DNA of 64,000 bases, taken from positions 197,457,322-197,521,321 of the forward strand of contig CM060680.1 of NCBI GenBank assembly GCA_030686995.1, written 5' to 3'. Within the stretch, counting starts at the first letter, position 1, and each line of letters starts with the position of its first letter. The DNA comes from Artemisia argyi (Eukaryota; Streptophyta; Magnoliopsida; Asterales; Asteraceae). The notes under the pieces were generated by a model. It saw nothing but the letters and a program-made list of their open reading frames with translations, searched no databases and was not told the DNA's origin. Below are positions 34,117-43,909 of this stretch, one piece after another. The translations under genes and the position numbers were made by a program.

Positions 34117-35021
34117 ACACACTCACACACAAGAATAGACTCGATCTACTGCATCTCCTCTTCCTTGCTATAGAACGCGTTGGGTTAGGGGTGGGGGTTG
34201 TAGTGGGTGGGACGCGTCTTTGTTGAAAGTCGACCGACCGTTACGGTTGGTCTAATATGCAAATCATTATTGTTTTTTATTTAAATAATAGAGCATCAAA
34301 ACTTATCTTCAACAATGCCAAATTTAAAGAAAATTCGGAAACATTTCTCCAAATCATGTATATTTGGAAGACCAATATTCATCCTTTAATTTAATTTAAT
34401 CTAATTTATTTTTTCTTTTTTTTATTGAACATTAGTTGTTATTTTTCAACTAATTCAATACAACTATGTTTTTGAAGTTGAAGTTTAGAGGACATGATTA
34501 GAGATATTATTTTTGGAGGATGAATATAACTAAAAGACAGTGTATTTCATCTTTCAAATTCGATGATTTATGAAGGAGGATACGGTTTGAGATGGACATA
34601 GCCTTCACTTTAAGCCTTCATTTTTGCCAAAGCTTCCTAAAACTAAGAGATGGCCTTGCTTTCGAAATATGGCTTTTGAACAAAAATATTGTGAATAAAC
34701 ATAGCAATAAAGAGTTAATATGGTCAATCAATCATTTAAAGAAAAATAGCAGGCAAACGAGTAGTTTTCATTTAATGCACAGATGTAATAGGAAGACATT
34801 GCGATTATGTTTAGAACATGTCATGAATGAGAGACAAGGAAGTGCAACCGTTTTTAACATCTATTTAAACATTTTTATTTGCTAAATAATACAAAACAAG
34901 ATACTATTGTCACATGTTACAGCGGGTGCAAAAATATTTATTTTGTATACAAAATAAAGTTTTAAGAATGAATGAATGATATGTTTTCTTAATAAAAAAT
35001 GTGATGTGTAAAAATGAATAT
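34117..35021. other. Gene-free DNA
   Basis: 34140-34260 is moderately GC-rich with GGGTTAGGGGTGGGGG and GACCGACCGTTACGGTTGGTC (the latter a short palindrome, ACCGTTACGGT); the rest is AT-rich. The 97-codon open frame at 34592-34885 has no recognisable motif and I do not call it. Confidence 0.35.
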
Positions 35022-35355
35022 GTTCTAAATAGGGGTGAGCAAAACCGAACCGATCCCGAATCCCGTCCCGATCCCGAGTCCCGAAACCGAACCGAGCTTA
35101 ATCGGGTCGGGACTCGGTTTGTATTTTTCGTTTTGTCGGGATTCGGGATAGTCGGGATCAGGTCGGGATGGGCCGAAAACCAAAAAACAACAAACAAAAC
35201 CGATCAAACCGACCGATCCCGTCCCGTCCCGACTGTCCCGAAACCGAACCGAGCTTAATCGGGTCGGGACTCGGTTTGTGTTTTCCGGCTTGTCGGGATT
35301 CGGGATAGTCGGGATTCGGGTCAGGAGCGGCCCGATGCTCAGCCCTAGTTCTAAA
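35022..35355. mobile_element. hAT-type miniature element 1 with perfect 8-bp TSD
   Basis: Element 35030-35347 (318 bp) starts TAGGGGTGAGC and ends GCTCAGCCCTA, imperfect 11-bp terminal repeats. Both sides carry GTTCTAAA (35022-35029 and 35348-35355), an 8-bp duplication as made by hAT transposases. Interior is a partial tandem duplication of GAACCGAGCTTAATCGGGTC-type GC-rich sequence, which accounts for the proline/arginine-rich open frames across it. Confidence 0.88.
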
Positions 35356-35944
35356 GGAGTAATCATATAACGTCTTTTATGAGTTTAAATGTTAAATCTG
35401 ATGTAGTAATAAACTTAAAGGTTGTTAAAATAGAAAAATTATGGTGTAAAAGCTTATTTTGTATTTGAACAAACAAATGTTATTGTATTATATGGTAATT
35501 ATTTTCTCAAATCAACCAATTAAAGCATTAGGTGTTGTTTGGTTTGTTTATGGGTTTAAATTAGAATTTAAAATTGAATGTAAAGTTATAGATTAGGATT
35601 AAAATTTGGATTTGAGTATGTGAGAGAAAAAACTATTTTTAACTAAAAATATTATTTTAATTGTTAGTGGTAGATTAAAATAAAGATTTGTTATTTTAAT
35701 ATATAGATTTATATATATTAAAAATTAATATTTATTTATAAAGTTAAGAGAGAGAGAGAAATGTATATATGAGGCTCATTAAAAATCAAAAGCCATGAAA
35801 TCCCATCTAATGGATAAGGTTTTTTTTTTTTTTCTTTTTTTTTTTTTCTCTTTTACTATTTGAGACTCAATGGTGTTTTGTACCAAACATCTTATATGAG
35901 TCCAAAACATAATCCCTTTGCCAAAACCCCCCAACCAAACTGCC
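35356..35944. other. Gene-free AT-rich DNA
   Basis: AT-rich with a T-run interrupted by C at 35820-35849. No element ends recognised. Confidence 0.35.
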
Positions 35945-36645
35945 CTTTTGATTAGGGATGGCAAAAAAACCCGAACCCGACGGGGAAACCCGAAACCCGA
36001 ACTTTTTGGGGCGGGGCGGAGCGGGCTTATCGGGGTTTGGGGCGGGTTTCGGGGCCTTAACGGGGATTCTTATCGGGTTTGGGGCGGGGACGGGTCACAC
36101 CATCCCCGCCCCGCCCCGAAATATATTTATACATATACATATATGCATATACATAAAATATTGTGTTAGTATTTACGTACTAAACATATATTTCTCTAAC
36201 TTTTGTTAGTTTTCATCTTTGTAATATTTCAAATTGTGATGAAAGAAGCTTGTTTTATACTCCATCCGTCTCAAAATTATTGTCATGAGAGAGAATACAC
36301 AAAGTTTAATAAAAGTAGAGACACTTTAATTTTTAACCACTAAAAAAGTTGTGAATTATTCAATGATTAATTTGTTATTAATGCGTTATTGTTAATAGTG
36401 TAATAATAAAAGTAAACAAGGAACGAAACGAGTATGATAGAGCATGGTGTTCAAAAAAGACAACCCGATAAGACCCCAATGGGGAACGGGGCGGGTTAGG
36501 GGGAGTATATTGCCCCAACGGGTTGCCCCGATAAGATCCCCAATGGGGATTGGGGCGGGTTTGGGGATGAGTTTTGTAATCGGGTTTGGAGATGGGGAGA
36601 GCCGCCCCGCCCCAAACCCGCCCCATTGCCATTCCTACTTTTGAT
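35945..36645. mobile_element. hAT-type miniature element 2 with perfect 8-bp TSD
   Basis: Element 35953-36637 (685 bp) starts TAGGGATGGCAA and ends TTGCCATTCCTA. CTTTTGAT is duplicated at 35945-35952 and 36638-36645. Both flanks of the interior are G/C-rich (GGGGCGGGGCGG, CCCGCCCCGCCCC), interrupted by AT-rich DNA containing the nested MITE at 36260. Confidence 0.88.
36260..36432. mobile_element. Stowaway-like MITE nested in hAT element 2
   Basis: Begins CTCCATCCGTCTC and ends GAACGAAACGAG, with TA on each side (36258-36259 and 36433-36434) as expected of Tc1/mariner-derived Stowaway elements. The ends are only partly complementary, so it is an old or diverged copy. Confidence 0.6.
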
Positions 36646-36847
36646 CCACTTGTTAGAGAAGTGGGCAGTGGGCACATGTCTTAGGTGACACTTCACTCAA
36701 AGTGCACATATAACTTTTGGGTCATTAGGGTGAAGCCAAAACAAAGTTTCTACTAAAATTTGGTAAATGAATTAACCAATTATCAGTTAAATCTAATATG
36801 AAAACCTCTAGCTCATGCTAGAAAGAGTTTCAGATCAAAGATTACTA

Positions 36848-36884
<37 letters not shown>

Positions 36885-37032
36885 AAATAGGTAAATTCTA
36901 GCCATCAATTTTCATCCAAAAAAAAAAAAAAAAAACATTTTCATATTTTTTAACAACATATATTGCAAACGGTGGTAAATCGCACCATCACGATGAGAAT
37001 ATTTGTATCTTTCAGTAGATGAGCACTTTGAT
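36646..37032. other. Gene-free stretch with homopolymer runs
   Basis: T-run at 36850-36877 and A-run at 36918-36935. No coding sequence seen. Confidence 0.35.
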
Positions 37033-37256
37033 ATACTTTCGACCATTTTTAAGTATTGAAATTTCCTCATAGAAAAATCAAACGTGATTTGTTATTTTAA
37101 AAAATCATGTGTGATTTCATAAATCACATGTTTAAAGATCACATGTGATTTCACAATTTCACATGTGACTTTTGAAGGTAATAAATCATATATGATTTTT
37201 TTGAGTGGAAATTTTGAAAAAAAAAAAAAAAAAAAAAAAAAAATCGTCGAAAGTAT
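37033..37256. mobile_element. Small foldback element with ATCAC-NN-GTGAT palindromes
   Basis: Ends are inverted: ATACTTTCGACCATTTTT at 37033, and on the other strand ATACTTTCGACGATTTTT from 37256; TGAAATTTCC and CAAAATTTCC follow inside. The ~100-bp middle consists of palindromes of ATCACATGTGAT type (exact copy at 37138-37149, diverged ones at ~37110, ~37123 and ~37162). About 224 bp including a 26-base A-run. No target duplication fixed. Confidence 0.6.
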
Positions 37257-37261
37257 TTAGA

Positions 37262-37266
37262 AGTGC
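37262..37266. repeat. Left 5-bp target duplication of the LTR retrotransposon
   Basis: AGTGC, repeated at 47483-47487. Confidence 0.92.
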
Positions 37267-40200
37267 TGTAACACCCGCAATTCATGGATGCAGCGGAATT
37301 CAAACTGGGTGTTACTCGACGGCACAATAGTCACAATAATAGAAAACGAACTCCAATTGAGTTGTTTTAAAAGATGTATCATTCAAATTATATAAATATC
37401 AGAGATTTCAAAATGAGGTCCCAATTGGTTCCATGTTTACAATGTATAATGAATGAGTTTTGAATGATTAAAATTTATAGCCCTCTTGAGTATCCGTGTC
37501 CTTCCGTGCCATCCTTGATCGTCATGAACCTGAAATACATGCTTGAGAGGTCAACACAAAGGTTGAGTGATATTCATAGAGTTTGTTAAATCGATTGAAC
37601 ACTATAATCGTAGTGTTTGTAGGTAAATCGTTTGAACACCATAATCGTAGTGTTTGTAGGTAAATTGTTTGAACACAATAATCGTAGTGTGAGCTGTAGA
37701 CTCACACCAATGTTTGGAAAACAAAACAGGTAGGCTACGTTATTATACGCCCATAAAATGTATTATACACTAAGCTTATGAAACCAAAACGTTAACGTGT
37801 ACCAATATCGATTGGCAGATTTATCCCGGTAGGTACTTTGCCGTCATACCTAATGTCTCAAATATTAATGCATTTGTTTGAACTAATCAAAACAAATGGG
37901 ATTCGTCAATCCCAATAGGCCTATTCACAATATTCGCGCTCACTTGCAAGTAACCCTCGCAAGTAATTAAATGGTTCATACTAAGGGATCTTGGTTTGGC
38001 AAGGATGTTACTTAGTGATAATAAAACATAGTCGAATAACATACAGTAGAAAGCATTGTGTTCGAGTAGATAAATAATAGCATGTATTCCCCCCAAGGGT
38101 TTGTAAAACATTGAAATAATGTAAAGTGGGGCTATGAACTCACCTTAAGTTATGTAGTGAGTAGTGAATGTGATGGTCGAATCGCGAAGGTTTCTATGAG
38201 CAACCTATAATCGAATGTCGCGACTTAGGATCGGAGTAAAGAACATGAAGTAGTGCCTATATATATATCTTGCATTTAGTCCATGATGTGGTATGATGTA
38301 AATAGTAAGTCTTTGAAAGTAATGATTCATGAAACATGTATGTTTTGTATATCGTTCACTACCGTTCGGGCCGACATAATTCAGAAGTCATGTTAGTAAG
38401 CGTTCGAGGAGCCAGGACACTTTAACTCGTAAATCCACAACTCAACTCGACGGCTTACATAATGAACTCCTCACATGAGGCTCCCTACTATTGTAGTAGT
38501 TGATGAAATATATAGATATAAGTTTTGATCCGAAAGGTTACATGTCCGATATTTGAATAAACTTAGGAAAGTTTATTTGTACATGAAGATTGTTATTAGG
38601 GGTAGTTTCATAAGTCTTGAATGACCATTTTCTCTTGGTAATATCTCATGGTTTCCTTTTAGATGAAGTAGATCCAAATTGCTTGTTCACGTTATCGCCT
38701 AACTCATTGTTTCATGTTTACGCCTATGTAAGTTGTTATGGTCATTTCGTTATGGCCTAGCCATGACCTTTGGTCCTTGTTCCAAGGTCATGAGACACAA
38801 CCTTGGTTCTAGCCATGTTTGTGGTCTTGATTATAGGTCATAAGACCTCTTGTTCCTTTCAAAGTATAACCATAATCTAGTGACTTTCGCCTAAAAATGG
38901 GCTGTTTAGAATTTGAAGAATTTTATCACTCGGAAAGCGTTTTTAGGTCTCGAGCTTCTTTGTTCCTGAACGAAAACGGCGTTCCGGACAACTTTCGTGT
39001 TTTAACTTTTTGATGAATCGGACCAGAAGTGTGACTTTCAAAACCCAAATTTGATCAGGAAGCTATTTGGCAGTTTTGCCGGAAATCTTTGGTAATTTCA
39101 AATCGCCATAACTTTTGACTCGTATACTCGTTTTGGGTGGTTCAAATTGCTATGGTTTCCTTGTTAAGTCCTCTACTACAATATGTAATGATCCAATATC
39201 ATATTTTTACCATTTTGATCAGGTCTTACCAAGAAAGTCACTAGTTTACTTGTTTTAGTAACTTGTTGTAACAATCAATAACAATAACTTGTTTTGGTCA
39301 TTTTTATACATCATGGACATGATAACAAGACAATATATAGCACAAATAATATGTAAATAACATGAACATGATTATTTAACAAGAATCAAGTTAGGGTTTG
39401 GCTCACAACTTTTGGCTTTCAAAGATGAAAGGAAGTTAACATGTAAGGATAGGACTTTGATAGACTTGCTTCAACCCACTTCACTTCATGCAATCTTTCT
39501 ACTCTTGTAATCTTGAAAGAGAGATGATGAAAATATAGGTGACTTGAGTGGATTCAAACTCAAGAGAAATCACCAAAGTTTCTAAGGATTTGAAGTAGTT
39601 TTGATGAATCAAAACTAAACTAGGGTTTATGTATGGATATTGCACTTGATTTCTTGGATGGAACTTGAAGTAAATGAGCTAAGGATGAGATGATGGTGTA
39701 TTTTTATGTGTGTGGGTCGTTTGAATGGCCAAGGAGGGGAAGGAGAGGCATTTATATGCAAATGAGGAGGTTACATTGTTGACTAGTCAACACTTGGAGG
39801 CCAAGTTGAACACATGTTCACATCTTAAGGCTCCTAGCATGAGATTAAGACACACAAGGCTGAATTCCCCCTCCCTAGGTCGTTTCCTAAGCTTGGAGAG
39901 CAAGGGTGTGGACTTTTCTTGGTATTATCCAAGATACTTGGTTAGTTTTGACTCCGAGAAATGCCAATCGTAAATGATTAAGCCTCAAAACGTAAAACCG
40001 GGTGTCGTAAAATTATGGAACTTGAAAGTATTGATAAACATGTCAATAAGTTCCATAATAAAATATAAAATGAGCGGTAGGTTCCATTTGGGTGTAAAAC
40101 CCTGCTAAAAACTGGAAACACGGGTCTAAAACGCGTAATTCGCGTAAAACGCTGAATATTGCGTAAAATTGAGAAAAGTAAAATGTTACTTTTCTAATGT

Positions 40201-40840
40201 TATAAAAATGATTTAAAATGACTTATAATGTCTAGACTGGGCTCAGTCTAGTGTCGGTTGGTATTAAATGTCTTTTAGACATCAAACCGTAAGCCTAAAA
40301 ATCACGAAATGACTTATAACATCAAGGGATCATTTTTGGTCAATGGAGGAGGGAAAGAATATGTTGACTTTTTCTAATAAGTTGAAAACTCAAAAAGTCT
40401 TAGAAACGCGTTTTGTGGTCTAACGGTTAATCGCCCAAACGGTTAAGCGTGCTCATGTGAGATTAGTACAGGCTTGGGTGACCTGCTGGGAAGTCTTTGG
40501 TCATGTTTTTCTCAGTCACGATTAATTCTCAAATAAATCATGAGTGTGTCAAACATTTTTCTGATGTGGGGTCACCTGACGGGGTTGAATTTCGTTGTGC
40601 GTAGAATTTCTGATTGACGTTTTACCCTAAAACGTGTAATTCCGTGTAATTCCTTAATAACTTTCACGAAAATGAGCTTATGAAAGTTAAACTTTTAATT
40701 TGCCATGGAAATGATTTATCACTCGATAAAATCAAATAAAAATCAACTTTCGGGAAAGTTTCGGGAAAAAAATGAATAGTAAAAGTGAATAGTGAAATTT
40801 TCCGGGAATGGTAATTAACCTGAAATTGTGAATTGTTACA
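37267..40840 (-). repeat. Left LTR (3' LTR of the minus-strand element)
   Basis: 3,574 bp, TGTAAC...GTTACA on either strand. Contains a ~37-bp repeat in three copies (CATAATCGTAGTGTTTGTAGG) near 37590-37690 and a 5S-like segment at 40438-40497. Two short open frames (37887-38111 minus, 39725-39973 plus) are duplicated exactly in the other LTR and show no known domain. Confidence 0.95.
40438..40497 (+). other. 5S rRNA-like segment inside the left LTR
   Basis: GGTTAAGCGTGCTCATGTGA, then TTAGTAC, then TTGGGTGACCTGCTGGGAAG and TC. This follows the 3' half of plant 5S rRNA in order and spacing: the A-box region (GTTAAGCGTGCT), the intermediate element (GGGTGA) and the C-box (CTGGGAAGTC). The 5' half of 5S RNA is absent. 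The strand is opposite to the element. 5S sequences in LTRs are known from Cassandra elements, which are much shorter. Not a functional 5S gene. Confidence 0.75.
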
Positions 40841-40853
40841 GTCTCTACCCCTT
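40841..40853 (-). promoter_or_regulatory. Polypurine tract
   Basis: Minus strand AAGGGGTAGAGAC directly abuts the left LTR, the position expected for the plus-strand primer of a minus-oriented element. Confidence 0.65.
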
Positions 40854-41550
40854 ACGGGGAACTTCGTCCCGAAGTTCTATGTGTGTCATATGTTGGAGTG
40901 GTGTCGATAAAGATGTGTGGTTACTTATGAGGACCAAAGTCTGGGATTTCCGGTAATGTAATTTGATTTGTCATTTCAGTGTATGGTGTAGGATGAGGCT
41001 TCCTTTTATATAGGAAAGGTATGGTAATAGTCGAATATCAAAGGAAATTGATATAGCAGTCGAATATTAATAGGAAACGATATAGTAGTTGAATATCAAA
41101 TAGAACTTGATATAGTTAAATATCAAAATGGAAATTGATATAGTTGTCAAGTATCAATAGCAATTGATATAACAGTTGAACAACAATAGCAATTTACATA
41201 GGAATCCAATAAATGGAAATTGATATATGAATCGAATCATGGAATAAGCGTTGAACATGTGGTTGGACCAAGTCCTGTTTGAATTGTACGGCTGCCCATG
41301 CATATGGTTACATGGCCCCGTAATGAGTTTGGTACGACTGCACATGCATATGGTTACATGGCCTCGCAACGAGTTTGTTTGTTATTGCACTATCATTATG
41401 AAAACCAAAATGTAAACCTCGTACTTATGGAAATTGGGATAGTCGTTGCAATCATAGCCTTGTAGGTAATCGGTTGTTGTACCTAGTGTTTATGTCATGG
41501 TTTGAAGCGATGTCGGTGAAAAGATAGGATTTCTTGTGGCGAATAAAATG

Positions 41551-41690
41551 TAGGTATCATGCCATACCCGAGCAATGTAATGTAGGTATCAAGCCATACC
41601 CGAGCAATGTAATGTAGGTATCAAGCCATACCCGAGCAATGTAATGTAGGTTTCAAGCCATACCCGAGCAATGTAATGTAGGTTGACTTC
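41551..41690. repeat. 32-bp tandem repeat in the retrotransposon interior
   Basis: Four copies of a 32-bp unit containing GTAGGTATCAAGCCATACCC and GAGCAATGTAAT, with minor changes. Confidence 0.9.
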
Positions 41691-42999
41691 ATACTTATGT
41701 TATTTCGGATATAATTAAGCCCACTTGTTTATAATTCTTTATTTACATAGAGAGGCATCCCAAACAATGTAACTAAAGGAATATAAACGTATGGTTCGAT
41801 GATTTATAATTTCTTTATTTAAATGAAAAGGCATCCCAATCCATTCAAATAAGGACATTATAAATCATCCTACTCAAGAATTCCCGACACAACATTCATA
41901 CTTAGCCGGTGAGTTACAAGGTAGTGTATTACGAGATGATACTGGTGTAGCAAAAGTACAAGATGAATATTCAATCTTGTAAAGCTGATAAAGGTGCTTG
42001 TGGTGTAACTAAGGATGATTTGAGCTTTAAAAGTGCATCAAAATCTGTTAATGAGCTTGTGGTTCCAACGGTTGTGAAGATAATGTTATGATATGTTGAT
42101 GAACAAAAGTGTGTAGTGTATGCTTAACATTAATACTCTTAGGTATAGATGTTGAGTTTGCTTTAAAAATCTTAAGAGATTTTAAAAGTTTATGATGGAA
42201 TGGTATCCTTAGGACCTAAACAGGATAGTACTTCTACAGGATGAAGAGAATAATTGATAACTATCCCAAGATAGTAGTTCGGATTATCTCATAAATGAAA
42301 AATTTCAAGAATGAAATTAGGTAACACAAATAAGGTGTTAAGATTTCGCTGAGTGGTAAGACATTATCGTGTCTCTAGATTGTTTTAATGTATTCTGGTG
42401 GTTTATCGAGTTCATGTAGGAAATCAACCTAAACATAACCCTAGTACAACTACTCTCAGTATTTGAAAATTCTAAGTCGAATATAGTTAGTCAGACTATA
42501 TTCCACTGTCCCTAGGTTAAATATAGGTGACTAGTCTATATTTAGCCAAGGTTCGATAAAATTTTCACATACCTAAACTAGGTATACTTTTGATATGTCC
42601 GTTGGTTTTGAGAATTGTTCACTAAACAAAGGCGATGTCAAACCTTAAGTTGCAAGTCCCGTCCATACAAGACTTGTAACGTATGTTTTCATATTCCATT
42701 GCATAGAAGATAGTAAGGGTAGATACATATGGAAAGGAAGTTTTAAGTAGTTCTAAAATAGAACATACTTGGCCAGGATCACGAACTTTTAATAATGAAG
42801 GTTTCATAAGAAAACTTTGATGAATGTAGAGAAAGTTCAGCTTTTGTCGATGATGGATTAGTTTGTCCTTTAGAAATCTCATATTTCTTGTTTTGAAATC
42901 GATAGATTGTGACGGGTTTTTGATATCATAAGAAATGATATTGATGATGTGATGGAATAATTCTAGAGACCATTTGCACAAAACACAATGTCTCGGAAG

Positions 43000-43400
43000 T
43001 AGGTTAGACCATTGTGCAATTCACAATGTCTGGGAAGTAGGTTAGGTCATTGTGTGACTCAAAACATTTGAGAAATGGTTAAGACCATTGTATAATACCA
43101 TGTCTTGGAAAATGAATGAGACCATTGTATCTCACAATGTCTTGGAAAATGAATGAGACCATTGTATCTCACAATGTCTTGGAAAATGAATGAGACCATT
43201 GTATCTCACAATGTCTTGGAAAATGAATGAGACCATTGTATCTCACAATGTCTTGGAAAATGAATGAGACCATTGTATCTCACAATGTCTTGGAAAATGA
43301 ATGAGACCATTGTATCTCACAATGTCTTGGAAAATGAATGAGACCATTGTATCTCACAATGTCTTGAAAAGTGAATGAGACCATTGTAATATACAATGTC
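43000..43400. repeat. 37-bp tandem repeat in the retrotransposon interior
   Basis: Six to eight near-identical copies of a 37-bp unit (CTTGGAAAATGAATGAGACC, ATTGTATCTCACAATGT), with diverged copies upstream from ~42965. Confidence 0.92.
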
Positions 43401-43528
43401 TTGAACATATAATGTTGGAGTAGGAACATGATTGGGAGAATGTGATTGTGTCGAAATGCCTTAGAATAGGCATACACAGATATGTTTAGTCCATTGTTTA
43501 GATAAATGATTGAAAATAAACCGAGTTT

Positions 43529-43760
43529 ATATATCAATATACTTATATGTGTTCATGTAGCATAAAATGCCTAGTGTGTATATATCAATATACTTATATG
43601 TGTTCATGTAGCATAAAATGCTTAATGTGTATATATCAATATACTTATATGTGTTCATGTAGCATAAAATGCTTAATGTGTATATATCAATATACTTATA
43701 TGTGTTCATGTAGCATAAAATGCTTAATGTGTATATATCAATATACTTATATATTTGTGT
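43529..43760. repeat. 51-bp tandem repeat in the retrotransposon interior
   Basis: About 4.5 copies of a 51-bp unit (GTATATATCAATATACTTAT, ATGTGTTCATGTAGC, ATAAAATGCTTAATGT). Because 51 is a multiple of three, both strands stay open and give 17-residue repeat peptides; these are not genes. Confidence 0.92.
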
Positions 43761-43894
43761 AGCATAACATGCTTACTAAGTCCATAATCGTCTGGAGGAT
43801 GGAAGACACGGAGAGCGGAAGGCTATAAAATGTTTTTGTTTGTGATTGTAGTTATAGTTTAGGTCTCACTTAGACCCGTTTCTCTATAACCATG

Positions 43895-43907
43895 GCTCTG
43901 GTACCAA
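43895..43907 (-). promoter_or_regulatory. Primer-binding site (initiator-Met tRNA type)
   Basis: Minus strand TGGTACCAGAGCC, three bases inside the right LTR. It differs by one base from the common plant PBS TGGTATCAGAGC. This fixes the element's orientation as minus. Confidence 0.85.
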
Positions 43908-43909
43908 TC

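Noticed and set aside
33670..34226. Overlapping Cys/Leu/Phe-rich open frames after the RTE fragment
   Set aside because: They lie in the LINE's T/G-rich 3'UTR, which ends in the (TTG)n tail.
35001..35366. Arg/Pro-rich open frames around 35 kb and 36 kb
   Set aside because: Translations of GC-rich repeats inside the two hAT-type miniature elements.
37887..38111. Open frames repeated exactly in both LTRs (also 39725-39973 and copies at 44530, 46368)
   Set aside because: Identity follows from the LTRs being near-identical; no retroviral or other domain.
40438..40497. Functional 5S rRNA gene
   Set aside because: Only the 3' half is present, with several substitutions, and it sits inside LTRs.
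43527..43762. Repetitive open frames on both strands with a 17-residue period
   Set aside because: Product of the 51-bp tandem repeat, whose length is a multiple of three; not a gene.
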